DNA of 10,742 bases from Clostridia bacterium (GCA_017551645.1 JAFZLE010000313.1:1-10742); one strand, 5' to 3'. Counted from the stretch's first letter, positions 1 through 7,382 are shown. Numbers and translations: made by a program. Notes: generated by a model not told the origin, from the sequence alone.

Positions 1-553
1 GCCACATGTTCTTGTCCTTGGAGTAGTTGGTCTCCCGGCTGATCTTCAACGGGATGTTGTGGGCCTCGGCGTAGTCGATCTCCTCGTCGCGGCCCTTGAT
101 GTCCCATATGCGCCAGGGCGCGATCACGGGCATGTCGGGCGCGAAGGCCTTGATGGCTAGTTCGAAGCGCACCTGGTCATTGCCCTTTCCGGTGCAGCCG
201 TGACAGATGGCGTCCGCGCCCTCTTTGAGCGCGATCTCAACTATGCGCTTGGCGATGATGGGGCGGGCAAAGGAGGTGCCCAGCAGGTACTCGCCCTCGT
301 ACTTCGCGCCGGCTTTCAGGGTGGGGAAGATGTACTCGTCCACGAATTCCTGCTTGAGGTCTTCGATATAAAGCTTGCTGGCGCCGGTCTTGAGCGCTTT
401 TTCGTTCAGCCCGTCCAGCTCGGTACCCTGGCCCACGTCGCCGGAAACGGCGATGATCTCGGGATCGTCATAGTTTTCTTTCAGCCAGGGAATGATGACG
501 GAAGTGTCAAGTCCGCCGCTGTAAGCCAACACGATTTTGTTGTATTTTTTCAT
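1..553 (-). CDS. argG: Argininosuccinate synthase, N-terminal part (runs off left edge)
   Basis: This enzyme joins citrulline and aspartate, using ATP, to make argininosuccinate in cytoplasmic arginine biosynthesis. The window holds the first 184 codons; the C-terminal half lies beyond position 1. The ATP-binding P-loop-like signature AYSGGLDTS is at residues 10-18, and the second family signature, [12 protein letters not shown], is at about 119-130. Both match the known argininosuccinate synthase patterns well. The ATG at 553-551 is chosen because it begins the conserved KIVLAYSGG strand and has a GGAGG ribosome binding site (complement of 560-564) 6 nt upstream. The gene lies 86 nt downstream of glnN on the same strand and has its own promoter, so it is probably transcribed separately or from both promoters. 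No frameshift is seen. Identification is firm; completeness cannot be judged. Confidence 0.97.
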   Translation of the reverse strand, partial: MKKYNKIVLAYSGGLDTSVIIPWLKENYDDPEIIAVSGDVGQGTELDGLNEKALKTGASKLYIEDLKQEFVDEYIFPTLKAGAKYEGEYLLGTSFARPIIAKRIVEIALKEGADAICHGCTGKGNDQVRFELAIKAFAPDMPVIAPWRIWDIKGRDEEIDYAEAHNIPLKISRETNYSKDKNMW

Positions 554-569
554 AAAATGCCTCCGAGGA

Positions 570-645
570 TGAATAATGATGTATAATTATGAGGCAGTAT
601 ACAGTATTTGTCAAGTAAAGAATGTGTATAATTGTATATTTATAC
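570..645. promoter_or_regulatory. Repeated TGTATA motifs around the argG promoter, possible arginine-repressor operator
   Basis: TGTATA occurs on the plus strand at 580-585, 625-630 and 633-638, and GTATACA at 597-603. TGAAT is at 570-574. An inverted repeat GTATA-TT-TATAC spans 634-645 across the glnN stop codon. ArgR/AhrC operators are AT-rich, imperfect palindromes of about 18 bp that often occur in pairs near arginine gene promoters, so location and composition fit. None of these copies is a good match to the usual TGAATnnnnATTCA form, so the assignment is an inference only. Confidence 0.3.
586..614 (-). promoter_or_regulatory. Sigma-A-type promoter of argG
   Basis: Read on the minus strand, there is a perfect -35 TTGACA (complement of 609-614), a 17-nt spacer and a -10 CATAAT (complement of 586-591, 5 of 6 consensus bases). 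Transcription would start near 579, giving a leader of about 25 nt. This is too short for a T-box or riboswitch, so regulation most likely acts at the DNA level. The surrounding sequence is far richer in A and T than the flanking genes. Confidence 0.8.
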
Positions 646-2721
646 CGAAGTGGCGCTGAGCAGGCTGCCGTAGTCGGGGTATGGCCAGCCGTCTGACGGG
701 CATAGCGCTTCCGCTTCGTCGCAGTAGCCGCGCGCCAGCTTCATAAGGGGCAGCACCTTTTCGCAGTAACACTCCGCCTTTTCCATCTCGCTGGCCTGGC
801 CCTCCGCTTCGTCCAGCGCCATGTCCAGAGCGGCGCAGGCGTCGTAAAGCTTATTGCACAGATCGTTCAGGGTCGACAGAGTGAGGCTCTCGCTTCTGGG
901 CTCGACTTTTGCCTGCTGCTTTTTGATTATGCCTTCCGAGAGGCGGAGAGTGTATTCCTGCGCGGCGGGCAGCACGTCCCTGCGCAGCATATCGGTGAGC
1001 GTGTGCGCCTCTATCGCCACGATCTTGGAATAGTTTTCCAGCATTATCTCCCGGCGGGAGCGCATCTCGGCCTGGGAGAACACGTTGTGGCATGTGAGCA
1101 GCGCCATGTTTTCAGGGGCGCAGAAACGTTTGAAGGCGTCCACCGCGGTATTCAGCCTGGGAAGACCGCGTTTTTCGGCCTCTTTGGCCCATTCGAGGGA
1201 GTAATTGTTGCCGTTGAACAGTATCTTTCCGTGTTCACCCAGTGTGAGACGGATTATCTCCCTTACGCCGTTTTCGATATCGCCGCACTTATCCAGCAAT
1301 TGGGCGAAGCGGTCAAGGCTGTCCGCCACGGCGGTATTGATGATCACGTTTATGTCGGCGACAGAGAAGGACGAGCCCACGGCGCGGAACTCGAACTTGT
1401 TGCCCGTGAAGGCCACGGGAGAGGTGCGGTTGCGGTCGGAGGTATCTTTCATGACGGGGGACAGGGTATCGACTCCGCCGGTAATGTATTCCCTGTCGGG
1501 ACTGCCGGGCTGCTGCCCGTCGGCGATGTTCCTGAGCATGCGGCACAGATCGTCGCCCAGGTACATGCTGATAATTGCGGGCGGCGCTTCGTCCCCGCCC
1601 AGGCGCAGGTCGTTGCCCGCGCTCGCCACGCTGACCCTGAGCAGTTCGGCGTATTTATCGACGCCCCGTATCATGGCCGCCAGCATGAGCAGGAATACCG
1701 GGTTCTCCCAGGGCTTGTCCCCGGGCTCCAGCAGGTTCGTGCCGTCGTCCGTCTGAAGCGACCAGTTGTTGTGCTTGCCGGAACCGTTCACGCCCTTAAA
1801 AGGCTTTTCGTGCAGCAGGCACACCAGGCCGTGGCGGGAAGCGACCCGCTTCATCATCTCCATGGTCAGCTGGTTGTGATCCACCGCCACGTTGACGCTT
1901 TCGTATACGCATGCCAGCTCGTGCTGGGCGGGAGCGGCCTCGTTGTGGCAGGTCTTGGCGGGAATGCCCAGCTTCCACAGCTCCTCGTCCAGTTCGCGCA
2001 TGAAAGCGCTGACACGGGGCTTGAGCGCGCCGAAAAAGTGGTCGTCCAGTTCCTGACCCTTGCTGGGACGCCGACCCAGAAGCGTCCTGCCGGTGTAGAT
2101 AAGGTCGGGCCGCAGCCGGTAAAGCTCCTTGTCTATCAGGAAATACTCCTGCTCCGCGCCCACCATGGCACTGACCCGTTCCGCCTTGATGCCCAGACGT
2201 GAAAGCAGCCTGAGGGCTGAAGCGTTGAGCAGGCGCATGGAGCGCATGAGAGGTGTCTTTTTGTCCAGGGCTTCCCCCGTATACGAGCAGAACGCGGTGG
2301 GCACGCACAGGGTCTTGTCTTTTATGAAGGCATAGGAGGTGGGATCCCAGGCGGTATAGCCGCGGGCTTCGAAAGTAGCCCTCAGCCCGCCGCTGGGGAA
2401 GCTGGAAGCGTCGCTTTCGCCTTTGATGAGCTCCTTCCCGCTGAACACCGCCAGGGCTCCGTCGCCTTCGGGGCGGATGAACGCCTCGTGCTTTTCGGCG
2501 GTCATGCCCGTCATGGGCTGGAACCAGTGGGTGAAGTGGGTGGCGCCTTTTTCGAGGGCCCAGTCCTTCATGGCGCAGGCGATCTCGTCCGCCACGTCAC
2601 GGGTGAGCGCCACCCCCTCCTGTGAAAGCTGTTTGTAGCTCTGATACGCCTGGGAGGAAAGCCTTTCCCGCATCACCCGGTCGCTGAACACCTGTATGCC
2701 GTAACTATCCGTAAAAGACAT
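640..2721 (-). CDS. glnN: Type III glutamine synthetase
   Basis: This enzyme makes glutamine from glutamate, ammonia and ATP in the cytoplasm. At 693 residues it has the length of the large GSIII class (about 700), not the roughly 450 of GSI. GSIII-type conserved blocks appear in order: THFTHWFQPMTG (61-72), GAEQEYFLID (188-197), HNEAAPAQHE (259-268), NGSGKHNNWSL (312-322), DEAPPAIIS (377-385) and FTGNKFEFRAVGSS (438-451). These carry the acidic, histidine and arginine residues of the GS active site. A helical C-terminal tail follows. The ATG at 2721 has a GGAAGG ribosome binding site (complement of 2730-2735) 8 nt upstream. Only 16 nt separate it from the end of the GH127 gene, so it probably shares that transcript. 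GSIII enzymes are typical of Bacteroidetes, cyanobacteria and some clostridia, and are often induced by low nitrogen. No lesion is visible. Confidence 0.95.
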   Translation of the reverse strand: MSFTDSYGIQVFSDRVMRERLSSQAYQSYKQLSQEGVALTRDVADEIACAMKDWALEKGATHFTHWFQPMTGMTAEKHEAFIRPEGDGALAVFSGKELIKGESDASSFPSGGLRATFEARGYTAWDPTSYAFIKDKTLCVPTAFCSYTGEALDKKTPLMRSMRLLNASALRLLSRLGIKAERVSAMVGAEQEYFLIDKELYRLRPDLIYTGRTLLGRRPSKGQELDDHFFGALKPRVSAFMRELDEELWKLGIPAKTCHNEAAPAQHELACVYESVNVAVDHNQLTMEMMKRVASRHGLVCLLHEKPFKGVNGSGKHNNWSLQTDDGTNLLEPGDKPWENPVFLLMLAAMIRGVDKYAELLRVSVASAGNDLRLGGDEAPPAIISMYLGDDLCRMLRNIADGQQPGSPDREYITGGVDTLSPVMKDTSDRNRTSPVAFTGNKFEFRAVGSSFSVADINVIINTAVADSLDRFAQLLDKCGDIENGVREIIRLTLGEHGKILFNGNNYSLEWAKEAEKRGLPRLNTAVDAFKRFCAPENMALLTCHNVFSQAEMRSRREIMLENYSKIVAIEAHTLTDMLRRDVLPAAQEYTLRLSEGIIKKQQAKVEPRSESLTLSTLNDLCNKLYDACAALDMALDEAEGQASEMEKAECYCEKVLPLMKLARGYCDEAEALCPSDGWPYPDYGSLLSATSV

Positions 2722-2737
2722 GCCTGTTACCTTCCGT

Positions 2738-4663
2738 TCAGTTTTCTTTCAATCTAAGCCAGACACGCATCTCCCCTTCGCCGCGGTTGTTCCACAGGCG
2801 GTAGGGGATAAAGCGGGCGGTAAACTCCTGATATGCCGGACGGCGCAGAGGCGCATAAAGCTCGTACTCGTCCCAGCCGTCTTTTTTCTGCCTGAACGCG
2901 GGCGCGGTTATCACGGTGCCGAAGCGCTCGTCCGCACTGACAGTGAACGGGGCATCCGGCTTGATGAGCACGTTCCACAGCTCGTTGCCGTTGTCGACTT
3001 CCTCAAGGCAGTATACGACCGGTCCCCGCATGAGAGCCGCCTTGCCGACCGTGGCATATGAGGCGGGATGCGCCGAAACGAGCCGTGCGGGCATGTCCAG
3101 TATATAGGAGATCTCGTCTCCATCTTTCAGATCCGATATGTAGATGAACCCTTCGTCCATCACGCAGGGAGGATTCTGGCCGTTGATCTTAAGGTTGTAT
3201 GTCTGCACCCAGCCGGGCAGGCGAAGCGCCAGCGTGAAGCCGGAGAAAGCCTTGTTTATGCGGAAACGGATATTTCCGTCTTCGGGGTAGCTGGTCTCCT
3301 CCGTGAGCGCGGCGATGCCGCCGTCGAGCCGGGTCTCGGCGTCCAGTGACGCGAACAGGTTGACGTACAGGGTGTCCTTTGCCTTGAACAGCAGCCTTTC
3401 GTCCAGGTTGGTAAGCATGCGGGCGATGTTGGGCGGGCAGCAGGCGCAGCCGTACCAGGGCTGGCGCTGGGTGCGCACATGGAACACACTCTGGCTGAAT
3501 TTGCTCCGCTTGGGGATGCATTCCAGGGGATTGACGTAGAAGTATCTGGTGCCGTCCTCGTTTATGCCGCTTATGGTGCCGTTGTAAAGCAGGGTGTCCA
3601 TAATGTCGCCGTATTCGCCCAGAGGATGGCTTTTCAGCATCGCCGAGGCGAAGAAGTAAAGGCTTATGGCAGCGCAGGTCTCACCGTAAACGAGGTCGCT
3701 GGGCAGGTCGTAATCCAGCGTGAACGCTTCCCCGTAGGCAGACTGGCCCACGGCGCCGGTAATGTACATCTGGCGCCGGGTTATGTCCTTCCACATGGTG
3801 TCGCAGGCAGCCTTAAGCTTTTCGTCGCCCGTCTCGTACGCCAGCTCCGCCATGCCGGTAAGCAGGTACAGCTGCCTGACGGAGTGCCCCTTGGCCATGG
3901 TCATTTCGGCCACGGGCTCATCCGCCTGATAGTAGCGGTTGCGGTGGGAATACACGCTCCAGGCCCAGGCGGGTTTGTCGCCGCGGGCAGCGGCCTCCTC
4001 GTCAAAATACTCGTTGGTGCCCCGGACGGAGATGAAGTATTTGGCCAGGTCAAGATGCATGGGGTCGCGGGTGACCCGGTACAGCTTGACCAGAGCCAGC
4101 TCTATCTCCTCGTGGCCGGGATAGCCCTGCTTTTTGCCTTCTTCAAAGCCGAAGGTGGCGTTTACCAGCTCCACGTATCTGAGCGTGACGTCCAGGATGT
4201 CTTTTTTGTCGGTTGCCTCATAGTACGCCACTGCGGCCTCGATGAGGTGCCCCAGGCAGTACAGCTCATGGTGGTCCCTGAGGTTGGTGAAACGCTTGCT
4301 GATGTCGGTAAGTATATAGTAGGTGTCCAGATAGCCGTCCGGCAGCTGCGCCTTGCGCATGAGGGCGACCAGCCAGTCGATCTTCTTTTCAAGCTCTTCG
4401 TTCCGCTCGCGCTTAAGGGCGTAGGCGGCGGCCTCTATCCATTTGAACAGGTCGCTGTCCTGGAACACGGCGCCCGCGTGGGGAGCGTCTATCTCGCCTG
4501 CGGCGGCGCGCAGATTGCGCACGGAATAGCTCTTGGGGCCTTCGCTGAGGCGGTCATTGAGCGCTTCCCACTGGTAGGGCAGCATGTTGTCTTCCGCCTT
4601 GCGCACAAGGGAATACACGGGAGAGGGAGCCAGATGTATATCGCGTGACAAAACGTAATCCAT
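2738..4663 (-). CDS. GH127 family beta-L-arabinofuranosidase (DUF1680)
   Basis: A 641-residue glycoside hydrolase expected to release beta-L-arabinofuranose from plant or glycoprotein oligosaccharides. Its size matches HypBA1 of Bifidobacterium longum (658 residues). The cysteine/zinc active site is visible. GETC at 327-330 supplies a Glu and a Cys, and YGCACCPPN at 404-412 supplies three cysteines. By alignment order, E328, C330, C408 and C409 correspond to HypBA1 zinc ligands E338, C340, C417 and C418, with C408 as the nucleophile. The N-terminal two thirds look like an alpha/alpha barrel and the last third like beta-sandwich domains. There is no signal peptide, so it is predicted cytoplasmic, acting on imported oligosaccharides. 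The ATG at 4663 has GGAGG (complement of 4669-4673) 5 nt upstream. The gene starts 15 nt after vanY. GH146 or another DUF1680 substrate specificity cannot be excluded. Confidence 0.92.
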   Translation of the reverse strand: MDYVLSRDIHLAPSPVYSLVRKAEDNMLPYQWEALNDRLSEGPKSYSVRNLRAAAGEIDAPHAGAVFQDSDLFKWIEAAAYALKRERNEELEKKIDWLVALMRKAQLPDGYLDTYYILTDISKRFTNLRDHHELYCLGHLIEAAVAYYEATDKKDILDVTLRYVELVNATFGFEEGKKQGYPGHEEIELALVKLYRVTRDPMHLDLAKYFISVRGTNEYFDEEAAARGDKPAWAWSVYSHRNRYYQADEPVAEMTMAKGHSVRQLYLLTGMAELAYETGDEKLKAACDTMWKDITRRQMYITGAVGQSAYGEAFTLDYDLPSDLVYGETCAAISLYFFASAMLKSHPLGEYGDIMDTLLYNGTISGINEDGTRYFYVNPLECIPKRSKFSQSVFHVRTQRQPWYGCACCPPNIARMLTNLDERLLFKAKDTLYVNLFASLDAETRLDGGIAALTEETSYPEDGNIRFRINKAFSGFTLALRLPGWVQTYNLKINGQNPPCVMDEGFIYISDLKDGDEISYILDMPARLVSAHPASYATVGKAALMRGPVVYCLEEVDNGNELWNVLIKPDAPFTVSADERFGTVITAPAFRQKKDGWDEYELYAPLRRPAYQEFTARFIPYRLWNNRGEGEMRVWLRLKEN

Positions 4664-4678
4664 AGCGTCCTCCGGGAG

Positions 4679-5329
4679 TTATTTGCCTAAGTATTCTTCA
4701 AGGGTCAGGTCGTGGGCAGTGATGTAGGTCGCCGCATCCACGCCCACGTAGCGGTAGTGCCAGGGCTCATAGCTTATGCCTGTGATGCCGCTTTTATTCG
4801 CGGGATAGCGCTGTATGAAGCCGTATTTGTGGGCGTTCAGGCGCAGCCAGTCGTACTGGGGCGTGGTCTCGAAACCGCCTACGTTTTCGACTGTCACGTC
4901 AAAGCACCGCCCCGTCTGATGCTCGCTGCAGCCGGGTTTCTGGGCATAGCCGGGTTTGCTCTCGGCGTAAACTTCCGCCTGCCTCTCATAAGAGCGGTAT
5001 CCGCTGGTGATGGTATACCCGTTCATGTTCGCGCTTTCGGCGGCGGCGAACATCTGCTGCGCGGCAAGGTAAGTGTCGTATGTCAGGTATATGTCGCTGC
5101 GGGACAGGCGGAACGAATGCCTTTTCTCGTAAAGGTTGACAAGGTTCTCAGGCACGTAATCCCGGCTCAGGGGATGGGTTTCGTTCACCAGCAGGATGCT
5201 TCTGTCCACCTTGTGCCCGCCGGACATGCTTTTGCCCACGAAAAAGCCCAGCACGAACATGCCCGCCAGCGCCAGCGCCAGCAGAGTCACGGACACGGGG
5301 GTGACGTATACCCTTTTGCGCTTGGCCAT
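4679..5329 (-). CDS. VanY-type D-alanyl-D-alanine carboxypeptidase, membrane-anchored (peptidase M15B)
   Basis: A 216-residue zinc peptidase expected to trim terminal D-alanine from peptidoglycan stem peptides outside the cell. A basic N-terminus (MAKRKR) is followed by one hydrophobic segment at about 11-33, which fits an uncleaved membrane anchor. The catalytic domain shows SGYRSYERQ (109-117), SEHQTGRCFD (135-144) and EPWHYRYVG (188-196). Zinc ligands would be H137, D144 and H191, with E188 as the catalytic acid/base. The only two cysteines, C134 and C142, flank H137 and could form a disulfide. The start codon overlaps the stop codon of the upstream oxidoreductase by one base (TGATG), suggesting translational coupling; a weak AAGGGG lies 11 nt upstream. 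Sitting between sugar genes is unexpected. It could hydrolyse D,D- or L,D- bonds; nothing here points to vancomycin resistance. Confidence 0.88.
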   Translation of the reverse strand: MAKRKRVYVTPVSVTLLALALAGMFVLGFFVGKSMSGGHKVDRSILLVNETHPLSRDYVPENLVNLYEKRHSFRLSRSDIYLTYDTYLAAQQMFAAAESANMNGYTITSGYRSYERQAEVYAESKPGYAQKPGCSEHQTGRCFDVTVENVGGFETTPQYDWLRLNAHKYGFIQRYPANKSGITGISYEPWHYRYVGVDAATYITAHDLTLEEYLGK

Positions 5330-6438
5330 CAGTCAAGTATCCCCTTAAGCTCAGTCTTTGTCATAGCGGGACGGCGGGAGTAGCGGGTGGACATCTTTAC
5401 CCACCTGCCGCTTTGGGCGGAACGCTCAAAACCGGTCATCGCGTCCAGTACGTGGAAGGTCTGGTTCCAGTCACACCTGGCGGGGCGGCCGTCGATGAGC
5501 GCCTTGGCCATATCTGCCAGGCCCAGGCCGCGGCTGTTGACTTTATAGTCGTACATGAGCGGGATCTCGCGGACTTCGCCGTCTTCGGGCCTGAACAGCT
5601 TCACGGGGCCGCCGAAGCCGTTGGGATCCGGCACGAACAGCGTGCCCCTGGAACCGTATACCTCAAAGCGCGCCTGGCCGGGATAGTATACGTCAAATGT
5701 GGTGAACAGCGTGCCTATGGCGCCGGAAGCGTATTTTACGGTGCCGGCCACGTAGGTGTTCACATTCACGTCTATGGGCGTACCGAAGAAGGGCTGGGAG
5801 GAGATGACGCGCCTGTCAAAGGACTTTTTGCTGGCGCTCATAACGGAGGAGATGCCGCCGCACAGGTTTATCATGGCGGTCAGGTAATACGGGCCCATAT
5901 CGAACATGGGACCGCCGCCGTACTGGTAATAGAAGTCCGGGTCGGGATGCCAGGACTCGTGCCCGCGGCAGATCATGAACGCAGCGCTGCCCACCACGTC
6001 GCCTATCCAGCCGTCGTCGATGAGTCTTCTGCAGGTCTGTATGCCCGCGCCCATAAAGGTGTCAGGCGCGCCGCCCAGCATGAGCCCCTTTTCTTTGGCC
6101 AGTTTTACGAGCGCCTGGCCTTCCTCAAGGCTCGCGCCCAGGGGCTTTTCGCTGTAAACGTGCTTGCCGTGCTCCAGCGCGGCGCGGCTCACGTCAAAGT
6201 GCTCGTAGGGACGGGTGAGGTTGAGCACCAGGTCCACTTCCGGGTCTTTGAACGCGTCGTACATGGTCTCGTACAGTTTGGGGACGTTGTATTTCTGCTG
6301 CGCGTTCTCGGCGCGCTCACGCACCAGGTCGCACACGCCCAGCAGCCTTACGCCCCTGTTGAACGTGTTGGTCAGGTTTTCCAGATATATGCCGCTTATG
6401 CAGCCGACGCCTATCATCGCAACGTTTACGGTATTCAT
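5329..6438 (-). CDS. Gfo/Idh/MocA family NAD(P)-dependent oxidoreductase
   Basis: A 369-residue cytoplasmic dehydrogenase likely to oxidise or reduce a sugar or sugar derivative. The N-terminal Rossmann fold begins with VAMIGVGCISG (6-16), a GxGxxxG nucleotide-binding turn. YSEKPLG at 95-101 is the family EKP motif, with K98 the usual catalytic or binding lysine. GGGPMFDMGPYYL (174-186) matches the substrate-side motif, but the position often held by a catalytic His is Tyr (Y184 or Y185), as in some subgroups. The frame extends 12 codons upstream into the end of thuA. ATG 6438 is preferred because the Rossmann strand starts at once and a perfect AAGGAGG (complement of 6444-6450) lies 5 nt upstream. 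The thuA neighbour recalls rhizobial thuAB, where the ThuB oxidoreductase makes 3-keto disaccharides. The exact substrate is not known. Confidence 0.9.
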   Translation of the reverse strand: MNTVNVAMIGVGCISGIYLENLTNTFNRGVRLLGVCDLVRERAENAQQKYNVPKLYETMYDAFKDPEVDLVLNLTRPYEHFDVSRAALEHGKHVYSEKPLGASLEEGQALVKLAKEKGLMLGGAPDTFMGAGIQTCRRLIDDGWIGDVVGSAAFMICRGHESWHPDPDFYYQYGGGPMFDMGPYYLTAMINLCGGISSVMSASKKSFDRRVISSQPFFGTPIDVNVNTYVAGTVKYASGAIGTLFTTFDVYYPGQARFEVYGSRGTLFVPDPNGFGGPVKLFRPEDGEVREIPLMYDYKVNSRGLGLADMAKALIDGRPARCDWNQTFHVLDAMTGFERSAQSGRWVKMSTRYSRRPAMTKTELKGILD

Positions 6439-6443
6439 ATTTG

Positions 6444-6450
6444 CCTCCTT
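6444..6450 (-). promoter_or_regulatory. Ribosome binding site fixing the oxidoreductase start
   Basis: AAGGAGG on the minus strand lies 5 nt before ATG 6438 and overlaps the thuA stop codon (complement of 6449-6451). It supports the short 369-residue start over an in-frame ATG 36 nt farther upstream at 6474. Confidence 0.85.
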
Positions 6451-7171
6451 AATACATCTTGGCGGTGTTTTCAAAGGGCTCGGTGGTAAGACCGTGGTCT
6501 ATGGCGTACTGTTTGCCTTCGCCCGCCCAGATGAGCCCGCGGCGCATAATCTCGCCTGCGTTGGGGGACTTGTCGAACACGTCATCATGATGCCCCAGGC
6601 TCGTGTAGAACACGCGGCCGTTGCCCCAGAACTTGGTCCAGACCACGGGCATGTCCACGGGCTTGTTGGAGATGTGGTAATAGGGCACCACGGGGAAACG
6701 TGTGGTGGCAAGCACCTCTATGGAAGGATCGACATGCAGGTAATAGTGCTCGCTGGCGACTTCGAAATCGTCAAGGCCCTGTATAATGGGGCTGGAGCCC
6801 TTGCAGATGTTCACCGTGTACTTTATGCCGTCTCCGCCGGGATGGGAGACCCACTGCCCGCCGGTCATGAACTGCCACTGGGTGGACTGGCGGAAGGAAT
6901 CGCACATGCCGCCGTGGCAGCCGGCCAGGCCTGTGCCCGCGCCTACGGCCTTGCAGATGTTGTTGACCTGGGTGCTGGAGATCTCTCCCATGGTCCAGCA
7001 CGCCACGATCAGGTCTAGCTGCATGAGCGCGTCCAGATCTTCCGCAGGGGTGAGGGAATCGTGGATGGTGACTTCATATCCGGCGTCTTTCAGCATCCCG
7101 GCGAACCTGGCGCTGGTGAGCTTCGGCTCGTGGCCGTCCCAGCCGCCCTGGAATATCCAAGCTTTTTTCAT
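6449..7171 (-). CDS. ThuA-like (trehalose utilization) domain protein
   Basis: A 240-residue protein of the ThuA family, which has a class I glutamine-amidotransferase-like fold. Members are found with sugar catabolic genes, and their chemistry is poorly defined. Visible family features are FQGGWDGHEP (7-16), GLAGCHGGMCDSF (81-93), which holds a Cys-His pair (C85-H86) where the amidotransferase nucleophile elbow would be, and the C-terminal block PVVWTKFWGNGRVFYTSLGH (185-204), typical of ThuA proteins. There is no signal peptide. It is the first gene of the minus-strand operon, and its stop lies 10 nt before the oxidoreductase start. A ThuA plus Gfo/Idh/MocA pair suggests joint processing of an oxidised (keto) sugar; this is an inference from rhizobial thuAB. 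A GTG four codons upstream (7183) is in frame but overlaps the ribosome binding site, so ATG 7171 is preferred. Confidence 0.88.
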   Translation of the reverse strand: MKKAWIFQGGWDGHEPKLTSARFAGMLKDAGYEVTIHDSLTPAEDLDALMQLDLIVACWTMGEISSTQVNNICKAVGAGTGLAGCHGGMCDSFRQSTQWQFMTGGQWVSHPGGDGIKYTVNICKGSSPIIQGLDDFEVASEHYYLHVDPSIEVLATTRFPVVPYYHISNKPVDMPVVWTKFWGNGRVFYTSLGHHDDVFDKSPNAGEIMRRGLIWAGEGKQYAIDHGLTTEPFENTAKMY

Positions 7172-7182
7172 GTGCGGGCACA

Positions 7183-7187
7183 CTCCT
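7183..7187 (-). promoter_or_regulatory. Ribosome binding site of the ThuA-like gene
   Basis: AGGAG on the minus strand (within AAAAGGAGT) lies 11 nt before ATG 7171. The spacing is a little long but workable. The same bases overlap the alternative GTG at 7183-7181, which argues against that earlier start. Confidence 0.6.
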
Positions 7188-7194
7188 TTTCTGA

Positions 7195-7210
7195 ATTATA
7201 ACCCATTATA
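7195..7210 (-). promoter_or_regulatory. Two overlapping -10 candidates for the thuA operon
   Basis: On the minus strand there are two perfect TATAAT hexamers, complements of 7205-7210 and 7195-7200, exactly 10 bp apart. Neither has a good -35: the best for the upstream one is CTACCA, 3 of 6 matches, at 18-nt spacing. A promoter that needs an activator would fit a sugar operon, but this is inferred from the weak -35 only. Confidence 0.5.
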
Positions 7211-7235
7211 CACTATCGGCAGGGAAAATGGTAGA

Positions 7236-7325
7236 GAGAAGCGGCCCGTCAGCCAAGTATTTTTAGGGCTTAAGCGCGCTTTTTATCCGAAACCGGGCTG
7301 AGGACGCCCCCAAACGCGCCGGCAC
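7236..7325. other. Core of the divergent intergenic region between thuA and pgi
   Basis: The intergenic space (7172-7382) separates two divergent transcripts. The middle contains a 10-bp perfect palindrome AAGCGCGCTT at 7272-7281 followed by a T-run, with no loop and so a poor terminator. It might be an operator. No open frame with a ribosome binding site and no RNA gene was recognised here. Confidence 0.35.
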
Positions 7326-7354
7326 TTGCGAAAACGCCGCGGCGGGTGTATAAT
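7326..7354 (+). promoter_or_regulatory. Sigma-A-type promoter of pgi
   Basis: TTGCGA (7326-7331, 4 of 6 to TTGACA), a 17-nt spacer and a perfect TATAAT (7349-7354). Transcription should begin near 7361, about 22 nt before the pgi start codon, leaving room only for the GGGAGG ribosome binding site at 7371-7376. No leader regulation is likely. Confidence 0.8.
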
Positions 7355-7382
7355 GTGGGCAGTATGATCAGGGAGGAAGAGT

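Noticed and set aside
1003..2202. A 399-codon open frame on the plus strand opposite glnN
   Set aside because: It mirrors the codon positions of a well-conserved glutamine synthetase. The translation is low-complexity in H, V, G and A with no recognisable domain or ribosome binding site, so it is a GC-driven antisense shadow.
3479..4648. A 389-codon open frame on the plus strand opposite the GH127 gene
   Set aside because: The minus-strand GH127 has intact active-site motifs and a good ribosome binding site. The antisense product shows no family motif.
5329..6474. The longer 381-residue form of the oxidoreductase starting at 6474
   Set aside because: The 12 extra residues lie within the thuA coding end and lack a ribosome binding site. 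ATG 6438 has a perfect AAGGAGG and begins directly with the Rossmann strand.
5413..6489. A 358-codon open frame on the plus strand opposite the Gfo/Idh/MocA gene
   Set aside because: Same pattern of antisense openness in GC-rich DNA; no start signal and no domain.
7272..7290. AAGCGCGCTT followed by a T-run as a rho-independent terminator
   Set aside because: The palindrome has no loop, so only about 3 pairs could form in a hairpin, and there is no gene end upstream of it on the plus strand.
7326..7340. A possible catabolite-response (cre) site in GCGAAAACGCCGC at the pgi promoter
   Set aside because: It resembles the AAACG core but misses fixed positions of the consensus on both sides and lacks the palindrome. 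It is better explained as promoter -35 and spacer.
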